Assembly (NCBI RefSeq): GCF_000364445.2
Contig: NZ_CP043538.1
Span: 4,917,447 to 4,981,446 of the forward strand
DNA length: 64,000 nt
From: Methylobacterium mesophilicum SR1.6/6
Lineage (GTDB): Bacteria > Pseudomonadota > Alphaproteobacteria > Rhizobiales > Beijerinckiaceae
Direction of reading: 5' to 3'
Shown piece by piece: positions 44,393 through 52,423 of the stretch. The position numbers were made by a program, and so were the translations under genes. Under the pieces are notes generated by a model. That model ran no database searches, was not told the DNA's origin, and saw nothing but the letters and a program-made list of their open reading frames with translations. Each line of letters starts with the position of its first letter. Positions within the stretch are counted from its first letter, which is position 1.

Positions 44393-44524
44393 AGCGCCCG
44401 CCGCCGAAATGGACGCCTGTCAGCGCCGGAAAGCGCGTCACACCACAGGCTCGGAGCCGTGCCTGATCGCGACGCGCACGGTACACAGGGCCGGGAATCC
44501 CTGGACCGGCTCTCCAACCCTCGA

Positions 44525-44638
44525 CCTCATTCTGAGGTGCCGGCGCTCGGCGCAGGCCGCGAAGGAGCCCTCTAGCCAGCCGCGGGATCCCTGGAGGCCT
44601 CCTTCGCGGCCCGCTGACGCGGGCACCTCAGGATGAGG
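44525..44638. repeat. Large imperfect palindromic intergenic repeat
   Basis: The left arm CCTCATTCTGAGGTGCCGGC...GGCCGCGAAGGAG reappears inverted as CTCCTTCGCGGCC...GCGGGCACCTCAGGATGAGG. Both arms are about 45-50 nt with a short GC-rich centre, so the transcript would fold into a long hairpin. Repeats opening with CCTCATCCTGAGG are common between genes in Methylobacterium and relatives and behave like repetitive extragenic palindromes. The element sits at the 3' end of a convergent gene pair. Confidence 0.75.
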
Positions 44639-44831
44639 GATCTGAGTGGGATCACCCCACACGACGTGCTGTCGCGTACGGTGTGCACCGCGATCAGGCG
44701 CGCCTCTGTCGGCGTGCGACGGCTCGTCGGCTGATGCGGCGCGAGGCTCAGGCGCGTGAAGCGCCGGGCACGACGGCCGTTTCCGTGCGCGCCCCGGCCG
44801 CGCCTCCTGCGGCGATCCGGGGCGGCCGCGC

Positions 44832-45998
44832 TCACCTCCCGCGCCCGCTCTTGAGAAGGACGAGCCGGGTGAGCTCTGCCTGCCGGGACACGCCCGTCTT
44901 GCGGAAGACTGCGCGCAGCTGGGTGCGCGCCGTGTCGACCGTGATGCCGAAGCGGTCGGCGGCTTCCTTCAGGCTCACGGTACCGTCGAGGTTCGACGCG
45001 AGCCGCGCCTCGGCGGCCGTGAGCCTGTAGTCCGTCATCAGAATTTGCTGAAGGTCGGCGGATCTGCGGGGCTTCGGGCACCGGCGCAGGACGAGGAGCG
45101 CGAGCTTGGGCGGCAGCACAAGCAGACCCAAGCGTCCGGCGCTCAGGAACTTCGGATCGACGGTCATCGTGCAGGCGGCGAAGGTTCCGGCTGCCGTCGT
45201 GATAGCCGGAGCTGCCGAGAAAGGCCCCAGCGCAGCGTCTGGAGCGCACGTGGTGGCCACTGCGCCGCGGATGCTCGCGAGAAGGTTGCGATCACGCACG
45301 TCCAGGATGTTGAGACTCCCGCACCTCAGGATCTTGCCATCCCGCAGCAAAGCTTCCGCCGCTTCGTTCGCGCCGTAGATCCGCATGTCCTGCGCGACCA
45401 GGAGCGCTGGCTCGACAAGAGCATCGAGGAGGGAGCTTCTCAGCCGCCTCGGTCCCGCATGGCGACTGGCGTCGAGCGTCCGCCGGATGCGTGGACCGAG
45501 GATCTTCAGGAGAGGCTCGTAGATCCCGTTGGCGGACTCGGCGCGTCGAAGGTCGTAGTGCAACGAAATGAAGCCGAGGCGGCCATCGCTTTCGGCGATC
45601 CTCATGCCGCTCGACGCGTCGGCGCCTCCGGCTCGAGACAGCCAATCCGTGTAGAACTCCGTGTGCGCAAACTCGGAAGCCGGCAGGAGTCGTTCGCTGA
45701 AGATCGGCTGCATTGCCGGAGCAGCCAGCATCACCGGCATCCAGGGATTGATGGCGTTGTAATACGCGGCATACCGGGCAACCACGCCGTCTGGCCAGCC
45801 GGAGGAGGTCAGCGGCACGGCGCTTTCGCCGAGGATATCCACCACCTGGATGCCGGTTTTGCCCCCGGGCACGGCGGTCGCGAAGGCCGCCATCACGTCC
45901 TCCCACGCGTCGGGATCGAACGCCGCGCGATCAATCAGCGCTCCAATATCTTCAGCAAGGGCGACGACCCTGGGATTGTGATCGTACAGCGGTCGCAT
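44832..45998 (-). CDS. LuxR-type HTH transcriptional regulator
   Basis: A 388-aa regulator. The C-terminal ~65 residues are a LuxR/GerE HTH (YRLTAAEARLASNLDGTVSL KEAADRFGITVDTARTQLRAV FRKTGVSRQAELTRLVL). The N-terminal 320 residues form a sensory part with PAS-like features, as in the long 'helix-turn-helix transcriptional regulator' proteins of Rhizobiales, but with no receiver domain, so it probably senses a ligand directly. It ends beside the palindromic repeat and has no clear operon partner. Confidence 0.82.
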   Translation of the reverse strand: MRPLYDHNPRVVALAEDIGALIDRAAFDPDAWEDVMAAFATAVPGGKTGIQVVDILGESAVPLTSSGWPDGVVARYAAYYNAINPWMPVMLAAPAMQPIFSERLLPASEFAHTEFYTDWLSRAGGADASSGMRIAESDGRLGFISLHYDLRRAESANGIYEPLLKILGPRIRRTLDASRHAGPRRLRSSLLDALVEPALLVAQDMRIYGANEAAEALLRDGKILRCGSLNILDVRDRNLLASIRGAVATTCAPDAALGPFSAAPAITTAAGTFAACTMTVDPKFLSAGRLGLLVLPPKLALLVLRRCPKPRRSADLQQILMTDYRLTAAEARLASNLDGTVSLKEAADRFGITVDTARTQLRAVFRKTGVSRQAELTRLVLLKSGRGR

Positions 45999-46257
45999 CC
46001 CGGAATACCCCGCAGGCCGAGTGCTGAGGCCTATTCAGCCATGATGCCGTTGCCGAGATCTGTTTTCAAGACAGCCTTCAGTGTTGGATCAGAAGCACCG
46101 GCCCGACGGCGAACATCATCGTTCACCTGTGAAATTGGCCCGACCGACCGCCCGGGACACGCAGAAGTGTTCGCACCCTCGACCTGTCCGAGGGCGACCT
46201 TGCGGGGGCGGCCTGGACGCGACCGGCCAGACCCCGGCCGGCCAAACCCCGGCCGGC

Positions 46258-46320
46258 CATGTCCGCGGCCCCACATGTCCGCGGCTCCACATGTCCGCGG
46301 CTCCACATGTCCGCGGCCCC
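46258..46320. repeat. Four tandem 16-bp repeats (CATGTCCGCGGCNCCA)
   Basis: Four consecutive units of CATGTCCGCGGC(C/T)CCA start at 46258, 46274, 46290 and 46306; the last lacks one base. A shorter tandem, CCCCGGCCGGCCA, precedes them at about 46234-46259. The array abuts the ATG of the broken phosphatase gene, so slippage here could have changed its leader. There are no spacers, so it is not a CRISPR array. Confidence 0.85.
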
Positions 46321-46650
46321 ATGAGGAAGCCCATGTCCGTCGTATTCGACCTGGACGGAACGCTCGCGCTGACCGAGCCTCGCGCGCACGTCCGCGCCGG
46401 TCCCGGGCGCAGGGATTGACGCGGCTTCCACGCGACCTGCGACCAGGATGAGCCCTGCCATCCGATCATCCGGACGCTTCTCGCCCTCGACGCCGCCGGC
46501 AACGCGGTCGAGATCTGGTCCGGCCGCTCGGACGCGGTGAACGACACGACCACCGCGTGGCTCAGCGCGCATGGACTGGGGCACATTCCGGCCCTCCGGG
46601 TGTCGCGCGCAGTCGTCGGGCCGCGTGCCTGCGCGATGCACGGCCTATAG
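46321..46650 (+). pseudogene. Broken HAD-type phosphatase (PNK-phosphatase-like)
   Basis: The frame opens with a HAD motif I (MSVVFDLDGTLALTEPRAHV), runs to an in-frame TGA at 46417-46419 and then continues in the same frame with family-like sequence: FHATCDQDEPCHPIIRTLLA, then motif-II-like VEIWSGRSDAV and AWLSAHGLGHIP. The stop probably replaces a Trp codon. The C-terminal part after GHIP no longer matches and the gene ends early. It is thus a nonsense-plus-truncation remnant of a polynucleotide-kinase-type 3'-phosphatase domain. Confidence 0.72.
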
Positions 46651-46931
46651 CCCTACCGGTCCGGTCGCGGTGCCCCGGCCACGCCGCGCATCGGAATGCG
46701 TCCGGACCGCGTCTCCGGGAAACCGCATCAACGGGTGCGCACCGCCCGCAGATGCTGGCCGTGCGTGCGAGGGCTCGGGACCGGCGAACCCGTCGGAATT
46801 CCCTGACGACGGGAGCCGGATCGGAGCCGCGACGGTGCGGCGTTGCGCCATGGAACGTCGCACCACCGCGCCGCCTTTCCCGCCCATGCGCTCGGCCAAC
46901 GCCGCCGCGCCTCGACCTGGAAAGGCCTTCA

Positions 46932-47384
46932 ATGCTGAAGTTCGCGCGTGGATCAACGGCGCTTGCGCTGCTCGTCATCGCGGGGCCGGCCTTCGCCCAG
47001 GGCAAACCCCTGGCGCCGCCCGCCAGCGATGCGATGCCGCCGGTTGAGCTGACGATCAGCCTGAAGGACGGCAAGCCGGTTTGCGACCCGGCCGAACTCC
47101 GCCTTCCGGCCGACACGAATGTCGCGCTGAACATCGTCAGCAGCGCCGACGTGCCCGTCACGATCACAGCGCCCGGCCAATTCGAGAACGGCCTGGTCCT
47201 CCACGCGGACGGCGACCTCGTCCATGTGGCGAGCGAGAAGGGTTACACCGTCAAGCAGAACGGCAAGGGCACGCTGCGGCTGCGGACGATGAAGGCCGGT
47301 CAGGAGACGTATGCCTGCACCAGCACCCGCAACATCGATGCGCCGTTCAAAGGCAAGCTGGTCCTGAGCGCACCCGCCCAGTGA
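46932..47384 (+). CDS. Periplasmic cupredoxin-like protein
   Basis: A 150-aa exported protein with a signal peptide (MLKFARGSTALALLVIAGPA FAQ) and one beta-sandwich domain resembling cupredoxin-like EfeO-type modules: VELTISLKDGKPVCDPAELR, VALNIVSSADVPVTITAPG, GTLRLRTMKAGQETYACTST. Copper ligands are not clear: one Cys lies near the end (YACTST), but the usual His and Met are absent, so it may bind metal weakly or not at all. It precedes the DCC-family gene by 22 nt on the same strand, so they are probably cotranscribed. Confidence 0.75.
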   Translation: MLKFARGSTALALLVIAGPAFAQGKPLAPPASDAMPPVELTISLKDGKPVCDPAELRLPADTNVALNIVSSADVPVTITAPGQFENGLVLHADGDLVHVASEKGYTVKQNGKGTLRLRTMKAGQETYACTSTRNIDAPFKGKLVLSAPAQ

Positions 47385-47406
47385 GACCGCGACCTTCGGT
47401 GCAGCC

Positions 47407-47820
47407 ATGACCGACGCTACGGCCGACCAGCCTCTGAGCGTCTACTACGATGGCGGTTGTCCGCTCTGCCGCGCCGAGATCGACCATTACCGGCGCTGCG
47501 CGGGGGCGGATCGGGTCGCCTTCATCGACGTGGGGCGCGTCGTCCCGGCGCCGGCCCTCGGGCCCGGCCTCACCCGCGACGCAGCCTTGCGGCGCTTCCA
47601 CGTACGCGGCGCGGATGGAGGCCTGGTCTCCGGTGCCGCCGCCTTCGCCCGCCTCTGGCAGACCCTACCCGGCTGGCGCTGGCTCGGCCGCCTGATCGAG
47701 CTGCGCCTGCTCGGCTTTCAACCCGTGCTGGCCGGCGCCGAGTGGGCCTACCGGCTGTCGCTGCCCCTGCGTCCGCGGCTGGCGCGACGGCTTGCGCGAA
47801 GGCACTCCGGCGGACCGTAG
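47407..47820 (+). CDS. DCC-family (DUF393) thiol-oxidoreductase-like protein
   Basis: A 137-aa protein starting with the defining motif YYDGGCPLCRAEIDHYRR, in which DGxCPxC is the putative redox site of thioredoxin-like DCC proteins. The remaining sequence (FIDVG..., LRRFHVRGADGGLVSGAAAF ARLW, PGWRWLGRLIELRLL) follows the family pattern closely, and the length is standard. The physiological role is unknown; a disulfide or quinone-linked reduction is guessed for the family. Confidence 0.9.
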   Translation: MTDATADQPLSVYYDGGCPLCRAEIDHYRRCAGADRVAFIDVGRVVPAPALGPGLTRDAALRRFHVRGADGGLVSGAAAFARLWQTLPGWRWLGRLIELRLLGFQPVLAGAEWAYRLSLPLRPRLARRLARRHSGGP

Positions 47821-48217
47821 ACCTGCCGCGACCATCGCGACAGATCACGACAGATCACGACCCAGGGCGCCACGGGGCGACGCCGGGCATCGGCTCGGTC
47901 CCACGACCGCCCGTGCGGATCACGTGCGGACGGCCGCGCGGGATCGATCCCGAACGGGCCTGGGTCCCGTGCGGCGCCGCTGCCAAGCCGGTCGGTCAAC
48001 CAGCGCCGCAAGACTGGACCGAGGCCGAACGTATCCTCGATCGATCGACACGCGGGAGTAGCCGCGGGCGATGGGGTGGCGGCCTCATGCGCGCGCCGTC
48101 CGCGCTCGCCCGGCGGATGGAATGGACGCGAAGACCGATTCCACGACGGGCCGATTGGGCGTATCTGTATACGAATCACGATCCTGGCGACGACGGTTGT
48201 CTGCAACGGAGGAAGCT
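47821..48217. other. 397-nt region without a supported gene
   Basis: Nothing recognisable on either strand apart from long GC-rich frames without good starts. The ribosome-binding site of the small membrane protein (GGAGGAAGCT) closes the region. Confidence 0.3.
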
Positions 48218-48346
48218 ATGGGCCTGCTCGCATTCATCCTCATCGGGGGTCCATGGGTCGCGGCAACGGCGTGGCTTTGGCACCGCGAGGGCGGCCTCGA
48301 AGCGTCCCGGCGCGCCCTGCAGGGTGAGACTGCGCACAATCGCTGA
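48218..48346 (+). CDS. Small single-span membrane protein (42 aa)
   Basis: The ATG at 48218 follows an excellent site (GGAGGAAGCT). The product MGLLAFILIGGPWVAATAWLW then HREGGLEASRRALQGE has one transmembrane helix and a charged cytoplasmic tail. Size and form fit small stress- or respiration-linked membrane proteins, but I do not recognise a family. Confidence 0.55.
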   Translation: MGLLAFILIGGPWVAATAWLWHREGGLEASRRALQGETAHNR

Positions 48347-48557
48347 CGGCTTCGGTCGGCGCGCGCCCAGGCTGGCCCCGCCCCGGGCGGGACCTTGGCC
48401 GCCCGTCCCCATGCTGTTCAGGCAGGACGAAGGCGCGACGGAAGGCGAGGGGCCGAATTTCGCGCCGCGGGGAACAGGCCGCCCGGGCTCTGTCAGAGCG
48501 GCGCGGGCGGCCCGCAGCCGTCCGATCCGGCGGTCGCAGCGCGGCTGATCCGGCCCG

Positions 48558-48812
48558 TCAGGTCTCGGTGAAGACCACGCCGAACCGGGCTCCGGTGCGC
48601 CGGACGACCATGCAGCGCCGCGACGTCTGGTCGATCGCGGTCAGCAGCGTGAAGGCTTCCGGCACGGCATCGTCATCGCCGGCCTCGAGCAGCGCGCCCG
48701 TATCCGACATGTTCCAGACGAGGCACCGCAGCCGCCGACCGGACTCGTGATCGAGGATGTGCCCCGCGCTGAAGCAGTCCGTCCTGCCGGACAGGCGTTT
48801 CTCGGTCGTCAT
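48558..48812 (-). CDS. PilZ-domain-like protein
   Basis: An 84-aa protein resembling a small PilZ domain: GRTDCFSAGHILDHESGRRL RCLVWNMSDTGALLEA..., where NMSDTGALLE corresponds to the PilZ core (D/N)xSxxGaxl. The N-terminal RxxxR c-di-GMP motif is weak (EKRLSGR), so binding is uncertain. Stand-alone PilZ proteins of this size are common in Methylobacterium. The ATG chosen is at 48812 (MTTEKRLSG); the frame is open 27 nt further. Confidence 0.75.
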   Translation of the reverse strand: MTTEKRLSGRTDCFSAGHILDHESGRRLRCLVWNMSDTGALLEAGDDDAVPEAFTLLTAIDQTSRRCMVVRRTGARFGVVFTET

Positions 48813-49126
48813 GGGCGCTCCTGCAGATTCTGCCACCATTCAAATATTGGCTCCTATTGATGCAAAGCTTCCCGCCAATGAAAGGCATCGAAATCCTTCA
48901 CGTCGTGCTTACTATCGAATGAATGAAGTCGCGCGATATGTATTGATCGTCCGGAAACGGTCACGGTGCCGCAAGGCGGTGAAAGGCGCCGGTTTCGATC
49001 CAGGATGATCCGGCGCCCCGCCGAAGGGGGAGGGCGTTTGGAGAGCGATGATCCGACCGCCGAAACCGCGGGCGGCGGGTCGTCCGCGCTGCCGTCGCCC
49101 TGGTCACGCGGAACAGGATACCGGGT
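48813..49126. other. 314-nt AT-richer intergenic region
   Basis: The part from about 48835 to 48950 is distinctly AT-rich and should hold the promoter of the PilZ gene. No gene was recognised. Confidence 0.35.
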
Positions 49127-49369
49127 TCACGGCTGAGCCTCGGCTTCGTCATCCCCGCCGGTGGCTCCGGTCGCGGGCCCGGGGCGGTAAGCATCGAGCG
49201 TCGCGTAGGCGTCCGTATGGGTGAGACCCAGGCGCTCCATGTCGGTCAGCAGGGCCAGGATGTCCGCGTCGACCGGTTCACCATTCTCCTTGCGCTCGAT
49301 CAGCGTGTTCACCAGTTCCAGGCCGTTGATCGCGGTCGCGTCGGGTTCGTTCGGATCGGGGAAAGCCAT
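49127..49369 (-). CDS. Small hypothetical protein (80 aa)
   Basis: An acidic soluble protein, MAFPDPNEPDATAINGLELV then NTLIERKENGEPVDADILAL LTDMERLGLTHTDAYATLDAY, with two amphipathic helices and a Gly/Glu-rich end. I do not recognise a family. The ATG at 49369 was chosen because family-like sequence begins there; the frame is open 12 nt further. Confidence 0.55.
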   Translation of the reverse strand: MAFPDPNEPDATAINGLELVNTLIERKENGEPVDADILALLTDMERLGLTHTDAYATLDAYRPGPATGATGGDDEAEAQP

Positions 49370-49516
49370 GGCGGGTCTCACACTGCGGGGCCCCTGGAGT
49401 TAGGTCGCGGCCTGAGTCCCGGCCACACGCCGCCCGCGCCGCTCCCGGAGGAGCCGCGCGGGCGGTCCCGGCGGGCGGGCGTGGAGGCGCGATACCGCCC
49501 CGGCGGGGAGGCGCTG

Positions 49517-50227
49517 TCAGGCGGCCAGGCGCAGCTTCTCCCTCTGCCGCCGCCGGATCGGGACCGCGTCCGCGGGACGCGCCAACAACTGGTCGAGTTG
49601 CGAGCAGTGCAGGGCAGTCACACCCCTGGCATGGGCCATCGCGAGCGCTGCGCCACTGAAGCGACCGTTCGTGATCACGTAGGCGGCCGCGCAACCGCTG
49701 CGCTCGGCGGCGGACGCGACCGCGTTGACCGGCAGGCATTCGAGCTCGCGGGTCGTCCACGCGAAGCGCGCGACGAAGCGGTGCCGGTCGCGGATCAGGA
49801 CGAAATCGTCGTCCTCCTGATAATCCAGCCGCCAACCCAGGGACTTGAGGCAGCGCAGCATCAACACCTCGAAGCTCTCGGGCGAGACGCTGACGCGATC
49901 AACGAAGGTCCAGGATTCGATCTCCCTCTCCAGGATCGAGGCAAATTCCGCGTACAGCGCCCGTCGAAAGCTCCCGATCCAGAAGAAGGCTCGGACCGGC
50001 CCCGGCACGTATGCCCGGTGAAGCCGCCCCAGCTCCGCATCTTGAAGAAACTCGAACTCGGCCCGGCTCTTGGCGTGGCGCTCCCTCCAACGGCTCTCGA
50101 TGAGCAGTCGCTCGGCATCGCGCCTCAGGGTCTCGCGACATCGGGCGGAGGCCCGGGCGTGCAGATGCAGATAGGCGATCAGCAGCAGGGCCGCCGTCAC
50201 CCAGAGGCCGAGACACGTCGCAAACAT
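49517..50227 (-). CDS. Membrane-anchored restriction-endonuclease-fold protein (Mrr-like, degenerate)
   Basis: A 236-aa protein with one N-terminal transmembrane helix (CLGLWVTAALLLIAYLHLHA), a basic helical linker, and a C-terminal domain with the alpha/beta order of Mrr-type nucleases: SPESFEVLMLRCLKSLGWRL (standard: 'gxeFExlvaxLlxxxGw'), EDDDFVLIRDRHRFVARFAW (standard: D-x-x...Q-x-K), and AAYVITNGRFSGAALAMAHA RGVTAL (standard: 'G.ivT.g.fs..A...A...gi.Li'). The D is present, but the catalytic Q/E-x-K position reads VARF, so cleavage activity is doubtful. It could be a membrane-bound DNA-binding relic or use other residues. Confidence 0.78.
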   Translation of the reverse strand: MFATCLGLWVTAALLLIAYLHLHARASARCRETLRRDAERLLIESRWRERHAKSRAEFEFLQDAELGRLHRAYVPGPVRAFFWIGSFRRALYAEFASILEREIESWTFVDRVSVSPESFEVLMLRCLKSLGWRLDYQEDDDFVLIRDRHRFVARFAWTTRELECLPVNAVASAAERSGCAAAYVITNGRFSGAALAMAHARGVTALHCSQLDQLLARPADAVPIRRRQREKLRLAA

Positions 50228-50845
50228 GGCGGCGAGGCTTTACGAATTGGGCAGGTTGGACACTTATCGGCCGCAGACCTTAATCGGACATTGCTGAGCA
50301 AATTTGGTTTCCCTTTGCTTTCGCAAGTCTTTGGAGATGGTGAACGCATCCTTCGCGACGGCAGCGCGAACGGCGGATCGGCGGCGGAAAGCGATGGCCA
50401 TACGCTGACCGTAGCGGGACCGGCATGGTCCGGGCGTATGCGGTCGAGTGCGCCCGCGGTCGGGACTCGGCGCTCCGGCAGCAGCCCCGATCGACATGGC
50501 CCGACGACCTTGCCCCGGAACCGCCCCGGCCTTGAGCCGCGATACGCCGTGCCGCTGCGGCGTGTGGATCACTCTGCCGAACGAGCGGCTCGAGGGCCGC
50601 ATGGTGCAGCGGGCATTTCCGGCTCCCCTCGCGCGGCTGTTCGCTCCGGATTCTGGGATTGCGGTCCGGGTAAGCCCTCATCGTCGGTGGAGGCGAAGCC
50701 GAGAAAGGCAGGATCCAGCTCGTGCATGAAGCACGGGGGCGAGCTGTACGTGCCGAACTCCGATGCTGTCGCGTCGGATGGAGCGCCCGACGTCGTCGCC
50801 CGTGCGGTCATCGAAGATTTCGTCCTCGGCATCGAGCCAGCCAAG
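50228..50845. other. 618-nt region, at most one weak small ORF
   Basis: No well-supported gene. The best candidate is a plus-strand frame 50726-50866 (46 aa, MKHGGELYVPNSDAVASDGA ...), which would overlap the next minus-strand gene at its 3' end and lacks a good ribosome-binding site. I leave it uncalled. Confidence 0.3.
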
Positions 50846-51055
50846 TCACAGATCCGCCGGCTCTGATTGCTCCGCGAAGGTGAACATGACGTCCCCGGTC
50901 CGCTCGCAGGATACGCTGACCGAGGTGGCCCCGTTCTGCCCGCGCTGGATGGGAAGCTGAGCCTTGGCATGGGCGACGGCGGCCTCGAGGTCGCAGGGCC
51001 AAAGCTTGGTGGAGCTCACCCGTTTGCCTTTTCGAAACGTAATCTTGTACGCCAT
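50846..51055 (-). CDS. Small basic hypothetical protein (69 aa)
   Basis: A clear small gene: the ATG at 51055 follows AGGAGGAGACG. The protein, MAYKITFRKGKRVSSTKLWP then CDLEAAVAHAKAQLPIQRGQ NGATSVSVSCERTGDVMFTF AE, is a compact beta-alpha-beta-beta domain of a type seen in many short Rhizobiales proteins. The function is unknown. Confidence 0.72.
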   Translation of the reverse strand: MAYKITFRKGKRVSSTKLWPCDLEAAVAHAKAQLPIQRGQNGATSVSVSCERTGDVMFTFAEQSEPADL

Positions 51056-51302
51056 CGTCTCCTCCTTTTTTGCGGAGGATACACCTTTTAACCGGGTGGG
51101 CACGTCCGTTGATGACATAGCAAGGATGCGTATTGGGCGGCGAGCACCGCTGAACTCACATCTCAAGACGCTTGCGATCTTCGGCAGCGAGGCTGACTGC
51201 ACCGCGGTCGGCGCCCCGGTCCCGCCCAAAGCGCCACCGCGTCCTCCGGCCACCGGTGCCACCGGACGATCCGGCGGCACCGGTTCCGAACATCCACACC
51301 CC

Positions 51303-51524
51303 TCACTCGGCCGAGACGGCCGTGGCGACAATGCGCGGGGAAGCGGGAGCGGTCGGCACAAGACGCGGCGTCGTGGCCAGCTCGGAAGCCGGGCGGACGG
51401 TCGCCGTGGCGCGGGCCTGCTCGCGGTAGAGCGGCGGGGTCAGGTGAATGGCCTCATCCGCCCGTGCGGAACCGACCACGGATCCGGCGGCGATGGCGAT
51501 GAGGGCGACGGTACGAAGGGTCAT
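51303..51524 (-). CDS. Small exported hypothetical protein (73 aa)
   Basis: Signal peptide MTLRTVALIAIAAGSVVGSA RADE followed by a short Ala/Thr/Pro-rich mature part (IHLTPPLYREQARATATVRP). The start is preceded by AGGTATCAGGATC, a weak site. I see no family motif. It is probably periplasmic. Confidence 0.55.
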   Translation of the reverse strand: MTLRTVALIAIAAGSVVGSARADEAIHLTPPLYREQARATATVRPASELATTPRLVPTAPASPRIVATAVSAE

Positions 51525-51948
51525 GATCCTGATACCTCTCGATGGTCCGGGCTCGTGCCCGGGGTCGAGCGATATCTACGCTGCACAGCAACATGATCCA
51601 AACAGATTGGATCGATAGCAAAAATTGATAGTATCAATATCTGAGCGAGGTCGCTGGGTCTCGGCGGTATTGCGAACGCGCCCTTGGCGTCCAAGCGGCG
51701 CAAGCGATCGCCCCACGGGCAGCGGCCTTTCCGTCCGGATGCCTGAATCCAAGAGATCCGGCCCGGTGCCCATCCGCTGATCGGCTTCCGGCGCAGAGGA
51801 CGCTGTGCACGGGACCGGTTACCATTGTGGTCGCGCTGTGTTGACCCGTCAGCGGCACCGGCGGACCGCCGGATCATCCCGGCCGCCATCCACACCGCCA
51901 TCCGCGCTGACCAGCACGGCGCGATCCGCTCACGCCGGCACCGGACGC
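51525..51948. other. 424-nt region without a supported gene
   Basis: The AT-rich part near 51580-51650 likely drives the exported protein gene at 51524 on the minus strand. Longer frames in the GC-rich remainder have unnatural composition (Arg/Pro-rich) and no start signals. Confidence 0.35.
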
Positions 51949-52335
51949 TCAGCGGCCGAGTTCGACCGGGATGCTGAGATCGGCCACGCCCGACAGGCCC
52001 AGCAGGGCGGAGGGCGGCGCGGGAAGGGGACCGACACCCTGAACGGCACGGAGCGCGCGCTGATCGAGGTCCGGCGAGCCGGAGCTGTCCTCGATCTCCA
52101 CCCGCTGCACGGATCCGTCCGCGGCGATCTGCACGCGAACCACCGCGCTGCCGGCGGCCCGGCGCGACCCTGGCTGCCGCGCGGCCTGATCCGCGGCGTC
52201 GATCCGCGTGACGAGACGGGACAGCCAGTTCCGCACCGCGCGGTCGGAACGTTCCCGCGCCGGAGCGGGGTCGGCCCCGGCGATCAGGAGCAGGCCGAGC
52301 ACGACGATCCCGGGGATGAGCACGCGTGACGTCAT
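51949..52335 (-). CDS. TonB C-terminal-domain-like exported protein
   Basis: A 128-aa protein: N-terminal signal anchor (MTSRVLIPGIVVLGLLLIAG), a charged helix (VRNWLSRLVTRIDAADQAAR) and a TonB_C-like domain (GSAVVRVQIAADGSVQRVEI EDSSGSPDLDQRALRAVQGV GPLPAPP). This is the standard 'GxVxVxFxIxxdGxvxxxxv xxSSGxxxLDxaAlxaVxxa sPfPxpP' pattern. It lacks the long Pro-rich arm of true TonB, so it may be a stand-alone periplasmic partner. It shares strand with the ECF sigma gene 88 nt upstream but is not clearly in operon with it. Confidence 0.82.
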   Translation of the reverse strand: MTSRVLIPGIVVLGLLLIAGADPAPARERSDRAVRNWLSRLVTRIDAADQAARQPGSRRAAGSAVVRVQIAADGSVQRVEIEDSSGSPDLDQRALRAVQGVGPLPAPPSALLGLSGVADLSIPVELGR

Positions 52336-52423
52336 GCGGGGACAGGGGCTCCGTGCGCGCGGGAGGAACGACCGACCCAACCGCACGGATCTGCCTCACG
52401 CGACTCCGGATAGCCGGATGCCG

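Noticed and set aside
46258..46320. Possible CRISPR array
   Set aside because: The repeats are directly adjacent without spacers, only four units, and no cas genes are present.
50726..50866. 46-aa plus-strand ORF
   Set aside because: No good ribosome-binding site and it overlaps the end of a better-supported minus-strand gene.
49217..50866. 549-aa plus-strand frame over the Mrr-like gene
   Set aside because: Antisense reading of the membrane-anchored nuclease-fold gene with unnatural composition.
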